Assembly (NCBI RefSeq): GCF_009455685.1
Contig: NZ_QPES01000001.1
Span: 2,170,001-2,234,000, forward strand
Length of the DNA stretch: 64,000 nucleotides
Origin: Paraburkholderia hayleyella
GTDB lineage: Bacteria; Pseudomonadota; Gammaproteobacteria; Burkholderiales; Burkholderiaceae
Direction: 5' to 3'
A program made the translations under genes and the position numbers. This document shows, piece after piece, positions 37,074 to 47,143 of this stretch (its first letter is position 1; each line of letters begins with the position of its first letter). The notes beneath the pieces were generated by a model. That model worked only from the letters and a program-made list of their open reading frames with translations. It made no database searches and was not told where the DNA came from.

Positions 37074-39281
37074 ATGTCCGCGTCTTCTTCCTCTCCCACG
37101 CCACCGGTACAGCCGCGGCCGCTGGCGGCGCTCTATGACGCCGCCGCCGACTGGGCCCGCACCGATGGCCGCACCTGGCTTTACCTGTTCAAGGCCATCT
37201 CCGCCGCGCTGCTCGCGCTGGGCATCGCCATGAAGCTCGATCTGCCCCAGCCGCGCAGCGCGATGACCACCGTGTTTATCGTGATGCAGCCGCAAAGCGG
37301 CATGGTGCTGGCCAAAAGCTTCTACCGCATCTGCGGCACGCTGGTTGGCCTCGTCGTCATGCTGGCGCTGCTTGGCCTCTTCGCCCAGCAGCCCGAAATG
37401 TTCATCATCTCGACCGCGATCTGGATCGGCATCTGCACGGCGGGCGCGGCGCGCAACCGCAATTTCCGCTCATATGGTTTCGTGCTGGCAGGCTATACCG
37501 CCGCGCTGATCGGTATTCCCGCGTCACAACATCCCGATGGCGCGTTTTTGTCGGCGCTCACGCGCGTGGTCGAAGTCATTCTGGGGATCATTTGCGCCGG
37601 AGCAGTCAGCGCCCTCGTGTTCCCGCAGCAAGCCGGGCATCAAATGCGCTCAACCGTGCGCGCCCGCTTTGGCGCGTTTGTCGAATATGTTTCGGCCTCG
37701 CTGTCCGGGCGCGCGGACCGCACGCAGATCGAAGCCACCAATGCCCGTTTCGTCAACGACATCGTGGGCTTCGAAGCCACGCGTAGCGCCGCCGTGTTCG
37801 AGAGCCCCGAAACACGCATGCGCAGCGGCCGGCTGTCGCGGCTCAACGGTGAATTCATGACCGCTTCAACGCGGTTTCATGCGCTGCATCAACTGATGAA
37901 CCGCCTGCGCGACACTCACGCGCTCACCGCCATCGAAGCGCTCGAGCCGTACTTCAAGGAAATCGCGCCCTTGCTGTACAAATCGGGCAAACCCGTGCTG
38001 AGCGCCGCCGATGCCGCTCAAGCGGCGAATCAGCTCGAAGCCTACAAAAGCGCGCTGCCCAAACGCATTCGCGCCACGCGGGCCACGCTCGAGGCTCAGC
38101 CCGAGGTGCCGCTGCTCGACTTCGATACCGCTGCCGAGCTGCTCTACCGTTTCGTCGATGACCTGCACGCCTACGCGCAAACCTATGCCTCGCTGGCTGT
38201 CGACAGCCATGCGCGCGAACGCTGGATCGAGCGCTACGAGCCCAAGACCAATCTGCTCTCGGCGGGCGTAGCGGGATTGCGCGCAACCGTGGTGATGATC
38301 ATTCTGGGCGCGTTCTGGATTGCCACCGCCTGGCCAAGCGGCGCCACGCTCGTACTCAACGCGGCGGCGACCTGCGCTCTTGCCTCCTCATCGCCGTATC
38401 CGACGCGCACCGCCTGGCAGATGGCCGCCGGCACGCTGCTCGCCACCTTGATGGGGCTGGTGCTGGAGTTCGCCGTTTATCCGCGCATCGACGGTTTTCC
38501 GCTGTTGTGCTTCGCGCTGGTACCGTTCCTGGCGATTGGCGTGTTCATGACGACGCGCCCGAAGCTGGCAGGCTATGGCGTCGGCTATTGCATCTTCCTG
38601 TGCTTCCTGGCGGCCCCGGACAACGTGATCCGCTACGATCCCACTGGCTTTCTCAACGATGCGCTCGCGCTGCTTTTATCGATGACGGTCTCGTCGATCG
38701 CGTTCGCGGTGCTGCTGCCGCCGTCCAACCCGTGGCTACGCAACCGGTTGCTGGTCGATCTGCGCCGCCAGGTCGTGCTGGCCTGCCGGGGCAGTCTTAC
38801 CCGGCTGCGCAGCCGTTTCGAAAGCGGTGCGCGCGACCTGATGTTCCAGATCAACGCGGTTGCCGAGGGTGAACCCCAGCTCAAACACGACACGCTGCGC
38901 TGGCTGTTCGCGGTGCTCGAAACCGGCAACGCGATCATCGATCTGCGCCGCGAGATCGCCGCGTTACCCGGCGACACCCGCTATAGCGCGGCCATGCCGT
39001 GGCAGGCAGCCGTACGCGCCATGAATGCCGCCGTCGCCGCGCTCTTTCGCCAGCCGCGCCCGGAGCGGCTCGATGCAGCGCACACGGCGACCGCGCACGC
39101 CATCGCCGAAGTCCAGCAATTACTGGGCAGCTTCACGCCCTCGCGCGAGGAGCGGCATCAGGTGCAACGCGTGCTGAGCCATCTACACTTTATCCGGACA
39201 GCGCTGCTCGACCCGCAGTCCCCCCTGGCGGCGCTCGCGGGCAAGCCGCAATCCCACGAAGGAGTTTCCCGTGCCCCGTGA
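37074..39281 (+). CDS. FUSC-family inner-membrane transporter (AaeB-like)
   Basis: This protein has 735 residues, starting after a CCGGAGGCACCTG site. It has two hydrophobic blocks of about six helices each (near residues 30-190 and 395-560) separated by a large soluble region, the arrangement of the fusaric-acid-resistance/aromatic-acid exporter family; typical segments are MTTVFIVMQPQSGMVLAKS and SAGVAGLRATVVMIILGAFW. It would export aromatic acids or fusaric-acid-like compounds with its HlyD adaptor. Its last bases overlap the GTG start of the DUF1656 gene. Confidence 0.92.
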   Translation: MSASSSSPTPPVQPRPLAALYDAAADWARTDGRTWLYLFKAISAALLALGIAMKLDLPQPRSAMTTVFIVMQPQSGMVLAKSFYRICGTLVGLVVMLALLGLFAQQPEMFIISTAIWIGICTAGAARNRNFRSYGFVLAGYTAALIGIPASQHPDGAFLSALTRVVEVILGIICAGAVSALVFPQQAGHQMRSTVRARFGAFVEYVSASLSGRADRTQIEATNARFVNDIVGFEATRSAAVFESPETRMRSGRLSRLNGEFMTASTRFHALHQLMNRLRDTHALTAIEALEPYFKEIAPLLYKSGKPVLSAADAAQAANQLEAYKSALPKRIRATRATLEAQPEVPLLDFDTAAELLYRFVDDLHAYAQTYASLAVDSHARERWIERYEPKTNLLSAGVAGLRATVVMIILGAFWIATAWPSGATLVLNAAATCALASSSPYPTRTAWQMAAGTLLATLMGLVLEFAVYPRIDGFPLLCFALVPFLAIGVFMTTRPKLAGYGVGYCIFLCFLAAPDNVIRYDPTGFLNDALALLLSMTVSSIAFAVLLPPSNPWLRNRLLVDLRRQVVLACRGSLTRLRSRFESGARDLMFQINAVAEGEPQLKHDTLRWLFAVLETGNAIIDLRREIAALPGDTRYSAAMPWQAAVRAMNAAVAALFRQPRPERLDAAHTATAHAIAEVQQLLGSFTPSREERHQVQRVLSHLHFIRTALLDPQSPLAALAGKPQSHEGVSRAP

Positions 39282-39471
39282 AATCGCTGTTCTCGACGCC
39301 TATGTGCCTGCCATCGTGCTGCTGTTCATCGCGGGCGCTTTCCTCACCTGGCTGCTTGACCGCGTCCTCGCCCAGACCGGGCTGTACCGCATGGTCTGGC
39401 ATCCGTTCCTGTTCCGGGCCAGCGTGCTCGTCTGTATCTGTGGCGTGCTTGGGCTCGCCGTTTACCGTTGA
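39271..39471 (+). CDS. DUF1656 small membrane protein (AaeX-like)
   Basis: This protein has 66 residues from GTG, preceded by GAAGGAG, overlapping the FUSC stop by 11 bases. Two membrane helices (VPAIVLLFIAGAFLTWLLDR and FRASVLVCICGVLGLAVY) and the N-terminal REIAVLDAYVP fit DUF1656/AaeX, which always accompanies FUSC-HlyD pumps. The role in the pump is unknown. Confidence 0.9.
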   Translation: MPREIAVLDAYVPAIVLLFIAGAFLTWLLDRVLAQTGLYRMVWHPFLFRASVLVCICGVLGLAVYR

Positions 39472-39484
39472 TTAGAGTCAAACC

Positions 39485-40345
39485 ATGACCATCCGAAATA
39501 TTCTGGGCTTTGTCGCAACGGCCATCGTTTTCATCGTCGCGCTTCTGATTGGCCGGACCTTGTGGGTCTATTACATGGACGAGCCCTGGACCCGCGACGG
39601 CCGCGTGCGCGCCGAGATCATCACGGTCGCGCCAGACGTATCGGGCGCCATCGTCGAACTACCGGTGCATGACAACCAGCCGGTCAAAAAAGGCGACCTG
39701 CTGATGCAGATCGACCCGGCGCACTACCAGATCGCGGTCGCCCAAGCCGAAGCCGCCGTCGCCGCACGCGCGGCCGAGCTGCAAATGCGCCGCGACGACG
39801 CGCGCCGGCGTGCGGACGTCGACAGCCTCGTGGTATCCAAAGAATCCCGCGAGAACGCCACGCATTCGGCCTCCACTGCCCAGGCGCAATACCAGCAGGC
39901 ACTGGCGGCACTGGATGCGGCCAAGCTGAACCTGGCGCGCACGCGGGTGGTATCGCCAGTTGATGGCTATGTCACGAACCTGAGCGTTTATCGCGGCAAC
40001 TATGCCAATGCCGGCGTAGCGAAGCTGGCGATTGTCGATAGTCATTCGTTTTGGGTGTATGGCTATTTCGAAGAAACCAAGCTGCCGCGCGTGAAGATCG
40101 GGGCGAAAGCCGAAATCCGGCTCATGAGCGGTGGCGTGTTGCAAGGCCATGTCGAAAGCATTTCGCGCGGCATTTACGATCGTGACAATCCACAAAGCCG
40201 TGAGCTGCTGGCAGATGTGAACCCGACCTTCAACTGGGTGCGGCTGGCGCAGCGCGTCCCGGTGCGCATCAAGATCGACAAGGTGCCCGACGGCATCACG
40301 CTCTCCTCGGGCACGACCTGCACCGTGGTGGTGTCGCCCAGCTGA
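39485..40345 (+). CDS. HlyD-family periplasmic adaptor (AaeA-like)
   Basis: This protein has 286 residues: an N-terminal membrane anchor (FVATAIVFIVALLIGRTLWV), then EPWTRDGRVRAEIITVAPDV (typical of EmrA/AaeA adaptors), a lipoyl half-motif (VHDNQPVKKGDLLMQIDP), a coiled-coil hairpin rich in Ala/Arg (about 80-150) and a beta-barrel (RVKIGAKAEIRLM). It links the FUSC transporter to the outer-membrane factor. It is the last gene of the four-gene operon. Confidence 0.93.
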   Translation: MTIRNILGFVATAIVFIVALLIGRTLWVYYMDEPWTRDGRVRAEIITVAPDVSGAIVELPVHDNQPVKKGDLLMQIDPAHYQIAVAQAEAAVAARAAELQMRRDDARRRADVDSLVVSKESRENATHSASTAQAQYQQALAALDAAKLNLARTRVVSPVDGYVTNLSVYRGNYANAGVAKLAIVDSHSFWVYGYFEETKLPRVKIGAKAEIRLMSGGVLQGHVESISRGIYDRDNPQSRELLADVNPTFNWVRLAQRVPVRIKIDKVPDGITLSSGTTCTVVVSPS

Positions 40346-40578
40346 TAGCCTCACGGGGGCCGGGGGCCGGGACAAAAGGACAAACGGCGGCACTGACGGA
40401 GCCGCCTGCGCGCCTGCCTGTGCGGCAAGGATGATTCATGCCAGGGCGCGGGGCGGGGCTTCCATGCCGCATTGCACGCTTGCGTGCCAGATATGACAAA
40501 ATGCCTCGCATTCCGCTCTTTCAGGGAAGTTCTGGCAAGTCAGGCGTTCCCACCCCTTCTTCCGTTATCACCCATCCC

Positions 40579-41808
40579 ATGCAATCCAGCCTTAATCAAA
40601 GTGCGCCCTCCGCCGCTCCGGCGCTGCAGCGCACGGTCTACCCGATCCTTGGCGCCATCAGTTTTTCGCACCTGCTCAACGACATGATCCAGTCGCTGAT
40701 TCTGGCGATTTACCCGATGCTGAAGAGCAATTTCTCGCTCTCCTTCGCCCAGATCGGCCTGATTACGCTGACCTACCAGATCACGGCCTCGCTGCTGCAG
40801 CCGCTTGTCGGCATGTATACCGACAAGCACCCCAAGCCCTATTCATTACCGGTCGGCATGGGCTTTACGCTGAGCGGCCTGTTACTGATGTCGGTCGCGC
40901 CCAGTTTCCCCTTGCTGCTGGTTGCGGCCGCGCTCGTGGGCTGCGGCTCCTCGGTGTTTCATCCGGAATCGTCGCGCGTGGCGCGCATGGCCTCGGGAGG
41001 CCGGCACGGGCTGGCGCAGTCGCTGTTTCAGGTGGGCGGCAATGCCGGTTCGGCGCTGGGGCCGCTGCTTGCCGCGCTGATCGTGATTCCGCATGGGCAG
41101 CGCAGCATTGCCTGGTTTTCGCTCGCGGCGCTCGTGGCGATGGTCGTGCTGACGCAAATTGGCCGCTGGTACAAACAGCATCCGTCAAACCGCAAGGCCC
41201 GTGGCGCGCAAGCTGTACAGGCCAGCTTGCCGCGCAATAAGGTGCTGCTGGCGATGGGTGTACTGGTGCTGCTCGTGTTTTCGAAATATTTCTATCTGGC
41301 CAGCATCAACAGCTATTTCACGTTTTATCTGATCGACAGGTTTCATTTGCCGGTACAGGCCGCTCAGGTGCAACTGTTCCTGTTTCTTGCCGCCGTCGCG
41401 GCGGGCACGATCATCGGCGGGCCGGTAGGCGACCGGATCGGGCGCAAGTATGTGATCTGGGTCTCCATTCTGGGCGTCACGCCCTTCACGCTGCTGCTGC
41501 CTTACGCCAACCTGTTCTGGACCGGTGTGCTGAGCGTCGTGATTGGCGTGGTACTGGCTTCGGCTTTTTCGGCGATTCTGGTGTATGCGCAGGAGCTGAT
41601 TCCAGGCAAGGTGGGGATGGTGGCGGGGCTCTTTTTCGGCTTTGCGTTTGGCATGGGTGGGATCGGTGCGGCCGTACTGGGCCATCTGGCCGATGCGACC
41701 AGCATCGCCCATGTTTACAAGATTTGCTCGTTCTTGCCGCTGATTGGCGTGCTGGCGATATTCCTGCCGGACGTTGAAGGTCACAAGGCTGTACCCGCCA
41801 AAGCGTGA
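40579..41808 (+). CDS. MFS transporter, fosmidomycin-resistance (Fsr) type
   Basis: This protein has 409 residues from MQSSLNQSAPSAAPALQRTV; an in-frame ATG 26 codons upstream (40501) would add a non-conserved stretch. Twelve helices, with FSHLLNDMIQSLILAIYPML at helix 1 and the family segment VGCGSSVFHPESSRVARMAS (conserved FHPE), as in E. coli Fsr. It is an inner-membrane drug/H+ antiporter; the natural substrate is unknown. It follows the aae-like operon by about 230 bases but is probably separate. Confidence 0.9.
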   Translation: MQSSLNQSAPSAAPALQRTVYPILGAISFSHLLNDMIQSLILAIYPMLKSNFSLSFAQIGLITLTYQITASLLQPLVGMYTDKHPKPYSLPVGMGFTLSGLLLMSVAPSFPLLLVAAALVGCGSSVFHPESSRVARMASGGRHGLAQSLFQVGGNAGSALGPLLAALIVIPHGQRSIAWFSLAALVAMVVLTQIGRWYKQHPSNRKARGAQAVQASLPRNKVLLAMGVLVLLVFSKYFYLASINSYFTFYLIDRFHLPVQAAQVQLFLFLAAVAAGTIIGGPVGDRIGRKYVIWVSILGVTPFTLLLPYANLFWTGVLSVVIGVVLASAFSAILVYAQELIPGKVGMVAGLFFGFAFGMGGIGAAVLGHLADATSIAHVYKICSFLPLIGVLAIFLPDVEGHKAVPAKA

Positions 41809-42114
41809 GGCAATACGCATGCAATACGCACGCAATACACACGCAATACACACGCAACATGCACGAAGATCAAAGTGAGCGGGCTGCCAAAGAACCTGAA
41901 CGCCTGGGCGTGAAAACCCGCATATTCCGGCTTGGCGGTTGCCCTCCATACTTTCCCGATCGCATGTATGCCTTGATATACCCCATATGGCTGCGTAGTT
42001 AAGAGATGCTTATCTGGTCGCAAGCCGTTATAGTAGGCGCAGTTTTCGCAGCGCCCTTTCACCCGCCATGGGTAAAATGGCGGCCAGCATCCGTTTCCCT
42101 AACCTGACTTGTCC
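41809..42114. repeat. Intergenic region with imperfect 11-bp repeats
   Basis: About 306 bases without a gene. From 41812 to 41850 it has four imperfect copies of CAATACGCACG (CAATACGCATG, CAATACGCACG, CAATACACACG twice), then CAACATGCACG. It is a small degenerate tandem array directly after the Fsr stop. The rest should contain the hfq2 promoter; no clear elements were recognised. Confidence 0.6.
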
Positions 42115-42579
42115 ATGCCTTCCGCAGAACCGCATCCGCAAAACGACTTCATGAACGCTGCGCGCAAAGAACGAAAGCGCGTCGAAATCTACCTCGTCAA
42201 CGGCATCCGGCTGACGGGATGCATTGAATCGTTCGATCAGTATCTGGTAATGCTGCGCACACCTGTTGGCCTGCAAGGCATCTACAAGCGCGCCATCTCC
42301 ACTATCCAGCTTGACATGGGCACACGCCCGGCCCCGCGCGCAGCCCGGCCGTCGCATGGCGAGCACACGCCACGCGGGCCGCATGGCTCACGCGATCATC
42401 GTGAACCACGTGAACCACGCGAGCCGCGCGAACCCCGTCCCTCCCACGAATCGCGTGATTTTTATCAGCCGCCACCCAGTGCTGAACGCGCTCCGGCAGA
42501 TGGACCGGTCATCGTGACCCGGCGGCGGCGTCTGTTTGGTAACAATGGCAATAACGGTAATAACGGCAATAACGAGTAA
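42115..42579 (+). CDS. Hfq-like RNA chaperone paralogue with long repeat-rich tail
   Basis: This protein has 154 residues from [20 protein letters not shown] (a TTG two codons upstream is possible). The Sm core has the Hfq Sm1 motif [20 protein letters not shown] and the Sm2-like YKRAISTI, where Hfq usually has YKHAIS; the proximal-face His is Arg here. Gln of PQND matches Gln8 of E. coli Hfq. After residue 70 comes a disordered tail with tandem REP repeats and a GNN repeat end, both from 9-base repeats. Burkholderia encode two Hfq proteins, and the longer one (Hfq2) has such a C-terminal extension. It is expected to form a hexamer and bind sRNA/mRNA. Confidence 0.88.
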   Translation: MPSAEPHPQNDFMNAARKERKRVEIYLVNGIRLTGCIESFDQYLVMLRTPVGLQGIYKRAISTIQLDMGTRPAPRAARPSHGEHTPRGPHGSRDHREPREPREPREPRPSHESRDFYQPPPSAERAPADGPVIVTRRRRLFGNNGNNGNNGNNE

Positions 42580-42656
42580 CCTGGTGCCTGCCGCAAGCAC
42601 CGGGCCCGCCCGGTGGCAGGCGGCAGGTGGCATTTCATACCTCGCCTGATGTCGAC

Positions 42657-42713
42657 GCCCTGAAACTCAAAACCCCCATGCGCACCAGCCATGGGGGTTT
42701 TGAGTTTCAGGGC
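42657..42713 (+). terminator. Very long bidirectional terminator hairpin
   Basis: A perfect 24-bp inverted repeat (42657-42680 with 42690-42713) with a 9-base loop stands between the plus-strand hfq paralogue and the minus-strand DUF2968 gene. TTTT/AAAA tracts lie inside the stem. Convergent genes on either side fit a shared terminator. Confidence 0.9.
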
Positions 42714-42768
42714 GCTCATGTGCGCCGGTCAGCGCCAAGCTTACATGGCAACCGACGTCAAACCGACG

Positions 42769-43497
42769 TCATTTAGGCAGCCCGCTTTCCAGTAACTGCT
42801 GAAGTTCGTGCACCTGACGCTGGGCATCTTGCAATTGCGCCTGCGCCTGGCTCTTTTGCTGCTGTAGCGCGGCCGCTTCGGCACGCGTTTGCTGCTGCTG
42901 CTGAAGCACAATCGACTGCTGTTGCCGCGCAACGCTCAAATCCGCCTGCAAACGGTCCGCGCGTCCCTGCGACTGCGCGATCATGCGTTCAGTAAAGACT
43001 TTTTGCGCTTCCAGTTTCATCCGGCGAATTTCAATCTCCGCTAACTGCTGCGTCTGGCGCACGAAATCCTTGTAAATCAGATCGGCGCGGGTTTCGTCCT
43101 GAGTCTTGATCACACGCCAGAAACTCTTTTGCTGAAAAAGCGCGACGTAATAGGTCATTTCTTGCGCATCGAACAGAATGCTCGTGCCATAACTGCCGTT
43201 ATAGGTTGTGCGCAATTCAACCAGCGTTGAGTTGCGAATCATCTGCTGCAACTGCGCCACATTACCTGCAGCCGACTGTCCTGCTTCATCTGCCGTCAGC
43301 GCAACCGCCGGCTGGTCCAGCGCCTGGCTAGACGGTAACTCCGGCAATGCCGTGTTTTGGGTCTTCACCGCGACGACGGCATGGCGGGATGTACCTCTCA
43401 CATCTGCCGGCAAATACTGCCCTGATGCATGCTGTATTGCTCCGCTCACGATGAGCGCCGCCAACGCAGTCTGTCGGCATTTCGACTTGTAATTCAT
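42769..43497 (-). CDS. DUF2968 exported coiled-coil protein
   Basis: This protein has 242 residues. The N-terminus is a signal peptide (QTALAALIVSGAIQHASGQ). A conserved middle (VELRTTYNGSYGTSILFDAQ, then EMTYYVALFQQKSFWRVIKT) leads into a long Gln/Ala-rich coiled coil to the end. It resembles the DUF2968 family, which is largely restricted to Burkholderiaceae and has no assigned function. It is likely periplasmic. It lies 47 bases after the sigma-54 regulator on the same strand, so it may be the last gene of the Tad transcript. Confidence 0.8.
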   Translation of the reverse strand: MNYKSKCRQTALAALIVSGAIQHASGQYLPADVRGTSRHAVVAVKTQNTALPELPSSQALDQPAVALTADEAGQSAAGNVAQLQQMIRNSTLVELRTTYNGSYGTSILFDAQEMTYYVALFQQKSFWRVIKTQDETRADLIYKDFVRQTQQLAEIEIRRMKLEAQKVFTERMIAQSQGRADRLQADLSVARQQQSIVLQQQQQTRAEAAALQQQKSQAQAQLQDAQRQVHELQQLLESGLPK

Positions 43498-43544
43498 GTG
43501 ATTCCTGCTTGAACAGTTCTTGTTTTAGGCGATCCGTCTCATTA

Positions 43545-44957
43545 TTACTCACTTTCCCGGGTTTCGGGCTCTTCGTCGAAAATTTGATACTTGCGCATTT
43601 TTTCCCACAATACCTTGCGGCTAATCCCAAGATATTGCGCCGTGTCCTGTCGGCGCCAGCTATTCGCGTCAAGGGCCGTCAGCACGCGGTTGCGTTCACC
43701 CATGTCCCACTTGCTGCGATCCACCAGAACATCCGGGGTGGTTTCAGTCACGGCGGGGGTGCCGCTTGCCAGTGCCAGCAGACGTTGCAGCCGTGCCGCA
43801 TCCCATACGCCGATCTGGCGCACCGTCACGCCAATGCGTTCGGCAAGATTGCGCAGCTCGCGCACATTGCCCGCGAAATACATTTCGGCCACCGCATCGG
43901 CCAGCCAGTACGGAATTCCGGATAACGCGGCCAGCCGCTCGGCCCCTACAATCGCCGTCACAAACATCTTGAACAAGGCAATCTTGTCACCCGCGCCGCG
44001 TTCTTCCAGCGAGGGAATCCGCAACTCGATCACCGCCAGCCGATAATACAGGTCCGCCCGGAACACACCATCCCTGACGAGTTGTGGCAAAGACTTGTTC
44101 GTCGCGGCCACCAGGCGGAAATCGAGCTTCACGGGCGTCGTGGCGCCAAGACGTGTCACCGCGCTATCCTCGAGCACGCGTAGCAGCTTCACCTGCTGAT
44201 ACAGCGGCAAATCGCCAATTTCGTCGAGAAACAAGGTGCCGCCGTCGGCCTGCTCGAAGTAGCCTTTATGCGCAACCACGGCGCCTGTGAATGAACCCTT
44301 CGCATGGCCAAAAAACAATGATTCGAACAGGCCATCTGGAATCGCCCCGCAATTCACGGCGACAAACGGACCTGCGCCATAGCGCGAATGCTTGTCATGC
44401 AAAAGCTGGGCAATGCGCTCCTTACCCACGCCGGTCTCGCCATGCACCAGCACGCTGGTATCGCAATCAGCAAAAGTATCGACCTCGTGCAGCAAAGCCT
44501 GCATGCAGGCCGAATGCGCGACCAGCTCGCTGGCTTCGGAAGGCCGTGCTGTATGTACCCGCAGTTGCAGCGCCAGTTTGGCAATCATGCCGCGCAACTC
44601 GGCACAGGTGAAATCGAGCGGCAGGATATGCGAGTACTCCGACGGATAGCTCGCTGGATCATGCTCGCGCGGCGCGGCCCCCACCCAGATCACGGGCATG
44701 CCATGCGTGGCGCGCCAGTCGCGTAGAACCAGCGCGCCACTGTCGATCACCGAGACGCTCACCAGCGCCAGCGAAGGCCGTGCAGCGATACGTTCTGGGG
44801 CAATCGCCCCATCGTCGGCGCGAATCACTTCGATATCGAAGCTCGCCATGCAACGGGCTACCCGTTCGAGAATGTCGGCCTTTCCCTCCCACACGTAGAG
44901 GTCGAGTTCATCAATTTTGGCGGGAGTTCTCATAGACCGTGATTCTTCTCTCAACAT
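43545..44957 (-). CDS. Sigma-54 enhancer-binding regulator at the end of the Tad operon
   Basis: This protein has 470 residues. The ATG at 44957 overlaps the tadG stop (TGATG); an internal ATG eight codons later is possible. The N-terminal ~130 residues look like a divergent receiver or FleQ/VpsR-type domain with no clear phospho-acceptor aspartate. The AAA+ domain has [20 protein letters not shown] (Walker A), [20 protein letters not shown] (GSFTGA variant of the sigma-54-contacting GAFTGA loop), [13 protein letters not shown] (Walker B) and [20 protein letters not shown]. The C-terminal Fis-type helix-turn-helix is [20 protein letters not shown]. It should activate sigma-54 promoters, such as the one at 58045. 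Confidence 0.93.
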   Translation of the reverse strand: MLREESRSMRTPAKIDELDLYVWEGKADILERVARCMASFDIEVIRADDGAIAPERIAARPSLALVSVSVIDSGALVLRDWRATHGMPVIWVGAAPREHDPASYPSEYSHILPLDFTCAELRGMIAKLALQLRVHTARPSEASELVAHSACMQALLHEVDTFADCDTSVLVHGETGVGKERIAQLLHDKHSRYGAGPFVAVNCGAIPDGLFESLFFGHAKGSFTGAVVAHKGYFEQADGGTLFLDEIGDLPLYQQVKLLRVLEDSAVTRLGATTPVKLDFRLVAATNKSLPQLVRDGVFRADLYYRLAVIELRIPSLEERGAGDKIALFKMFVTAIVGAERLAALSGIPYWLADAVAEMYFAGNVRELRNLAERIGVTVRQIGVWDAARLQRLLALASGTPAVTETTPDVLVDRSKWDMGERNRVLTALDANSWRRQDTAQYLGISRKVLWEKMRKYQIFDEEPETRESE

Positions 44958-46714
44958 CAATAAACAAGCTGGGCCTGACTGCAGAGCAAGGTGCTGTCGT
45001 GGACTGTGCTGATGCCAATCTGCACGCCGAGCAGTTGCAACAGCGGCACGAGCGCCGCATCCAGCGTGGTGAGAATCGGGTTGAGCACGCCTACCAAGCC
45101 GCTCAGCACCGCTGACAGCAAGGACGTGACATCAAGACCGCCGAGCAGGGTCGCATGCAGCGATCCGGGCAGCGCCGTGACAAGCTGGGTCAGCACGCCC
45201 GCGGTCGCGCCCCCCACGCCGTTGGTATTGGTCGACTGGTAATCGTCGCTATCTCCCGCGACGCCATTGAAGACAAACGTCGTGGGGGCTGCGGCTTGCA
45301 GGCTCAGGTTCAGGCCCGATGGCGGCGACGCGCTACCGACCGAAATATTCACGAGGCCAAGCAGGCTAAACAGCACGCTCGCGGTGGTGATCGTAGCGGG
45401 CTTGCTGCACGTGGTAGGCCCGGTGATATTGGCAAAATTAGTCGCGGCATCGGCACCGACGCACAGGGCCGCGATGCCTGGCTGCGCCACCACGACGCTC
45501 TGGCTGGTCGCTTTTTGCGCGGTGCATCGCGTGCTTTGCAAATACGCCGTGCCCTGCCCGGCCTCGATGTAGATCGGCAAGTTCAGCGCGCTCAGGTTGG
45601 CCAAGCCCACAAGATTGATGCCGTTCAGCAAAGCCACGTTGAGAAAGACCCGGACCTGCGCCGAATGCGCACTGGTGCGCCAGGTGCCATTCGGATAACG
45701 ACCCGCTTCGCCCACGGCGATCACCGGCGGCTCAATGACTTTCGCCTGTGCTGTCAACGTCACCAGGGGCCCAAGATTAATCCCGAGCCCGAGATTGATC
45801 GCTGAGTTTCCGCGCGCAATTTCGGCGGCGACAAGCAAGGCATCCAGCGCGTTGATGCTCGCGCTCGCTGCCGCCTGGGGGTCAGCCAGACCAATCGAGA
45901 GCAGCCCGTTTTGCGTTGCGGTGTTACCTAGCGCAATCTTCTGGCCGCCCGGAACCGCCGCCGCAATCGTCCCAAGATCGGTGATGACGCTGCCCGTGGC
46001 CGTGCCGCTTTTGCTGAGTGCGCTAATCATCGCCGTCGCCAGTTGCCCAACGCCAACCTGAGTCGTGAGCAACTGGTTCATCGTGCCCACGCCTAGCGCG
46101 GTGGACAGATCCTGCAATTTGATCTGCGCCTGGGCCAGCCCCTGGTAAGACGCCACGCTGAGATTGAGATTGGTATTGAGCAGGCCATTCAGCAAACCAT
46201 TGAGCAAGGCAGGCGAAACGCTGGCAAGCGTTGTGGTCAGCGAAAACACGCCCACGTTGGTCGCTTGAGCGGTGGCCTGTGCCTGCACCAGGCGCGCGGG
46301 CCCGAGATAAAAGTAAGGAATGTTCTGGCTCAGCTTGACTTGCACCGCGTTCACCGGCGTGCCGCTCGCAGAAAAATACGACTGCCCGGGATTAACCGAA
46401 GGATCCCAGCGGCCGCAGGTCAGATTCAGGCTGGCGCCCGTGGCGGGCAAGCCATTGCGCGCCGCACTGCCTTGCGCGGCGGCGGTGGCCCCGGCACAGC
46501 CCGTCGCCGTCGAAACCGTTTGCGCCCCGGCAATCGCCGCCATATCGGCGGTGCGCTGTAACTGGCGGCGCGCAAGAAAAACGTTGCCCACATCCAGCGC
46601 CGCCAGCGCGACGACCGCAAGGCCGATCCACACCGCCGCCAGCACGGCAATGGCTCCCGCCTGACGACGGCGTGGCAGCCCAGATTCGCGGCAATGACGA
46701 ATGGGGTGTGACAT
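44957..46714 (-). CDS. tadG: TadG-like pilus assembly protein
   Basis: This protein has 585 residues from [20 protein letters not shown]. The N-terminal helix [20 protein letters not shown] followed by [19 protein letters not shown] is the TadG/Flp pseudopilin-like anchor. The large remainder is Ala/Leu/Gly-rich with DUF2134-like features and six or more cysteines, presumably periplasmic. It belongs to the Flp/Tad type IVb pilus machinery. It starts one base after the stop of the DUF3613 gene, and its stop overlaps the regulator start. Confidence 0.85.
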   Translation of the reverse strand: MSHPIRHCRESGLPRRRQAGAIAVLAAVWIGLAVVALAALDVGNVFLARRQLQRTADMAAIAGAQTVSTATGCAGATAAAQGSAARNGLPATGASLNLTCGRWDPSVNPGQSYFSASGTPVNAVQVKLSQNIPYFYLGPARLVQAQATAQATNVGVFSLTTTLASVSPALLNGLLNGLLNTNLNLSVASYQGLAQAQIKLQDLSTALGVGTMNQLLTTQVGVGQLATAMISALSKSGTATGSVITDLGTIAAAVPGGQKIALGNTATQNGLLSIGLADPQAAASASINALDALLVAAEIARGNSAINLGLGINLGPLVTLTAQAKVIEPPVIAVGEAGRYPNGTWRTSAHSAQVRVFLNVALLNGINLVGLANLSALNLPIYIEAGQGTAYLQSTRCTAQKATSQSVVVAQPGIAALCVGADAATNFANITGPTTCSKPATITTASVLFSLLGLVNISVGSASPPSGLNLSLQAAAPTTFVFNGVAGDSDDYQSTNTNGVGGATAGVLTQLVTALPGSLHATLLGGLDVTSLLSAVLSGLVGVLNPILTTLDAALVPLLQLLGVQIGISTVHDSTLLCSQAQLVY

Positions 46715-46715
46715 A

Positions 46716-47099
46716 TCAGTTTTGCGCCGAGCCGCTGTTGTGGTAATCGCCGCGTAACGGGTCCCCGTTGACCACACTTTCCATCGACGAGCCGAATAAC
46801 GCCGGAATTTTCGTCTTGAACGAATCGAGGTAGCGCTGATAGGCCAGCCCTGCTTCGGCGCCCAGCATCGGCAGCGCCGGAGCGGCTGCCGCATTGCTAC
46901 TTTGCAACGTTAGCCAGGCACGGGCGGCATAACCGGCTTCGGAACCGGAGACACGCGGTTCGCTCTTCGCCCCTTCCTGGAAGGGTGCCTCTGTGGGTAT
47001 CTGCGCGCCTGCGGTGAAGCTCACAGACAGCATGCCCATGCATAGCAGCCATCGCGCCGATGTGCGCCATGCTGGCAAAAAAGAGGTTCTGAATGACAT
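46716..47099 (-). CDS. DUF3613-type exported protein of the Tad locus
   Basis: This protein has 127 residues from MSFRTSFLPAWRTSARWLLC, with a signal peptide ending near FTAGAQIP. The mature part contains RVSGSEAGYAARAWLTLQSS and the C-terminal YQRYLDSFKTKIPALFGSSM, typical of the DUF3613 proteins found in Burkholderia Tad operons. Probably periplasmic; function unknown. It sits between tadD and tadG. Confidence 0.8.
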   Translation of the reverse strand: MSFRTSFLPAWRTSARWLLCMGMLSVSFTAGAQIPTEAPFQEGAKSEPRVSGSEAGYAARAWLTLQSSNAAAAPALPMLGAEAGLAYQRYLDSFKTKIPALFGSSMESVVNGDPLRGDYHNSGSAQN

Positions 47100-47143
47100 G
47101 TGCCGGCTCCTGTCCCGTGCTGCCCACGTTCTTAAAACACGTG

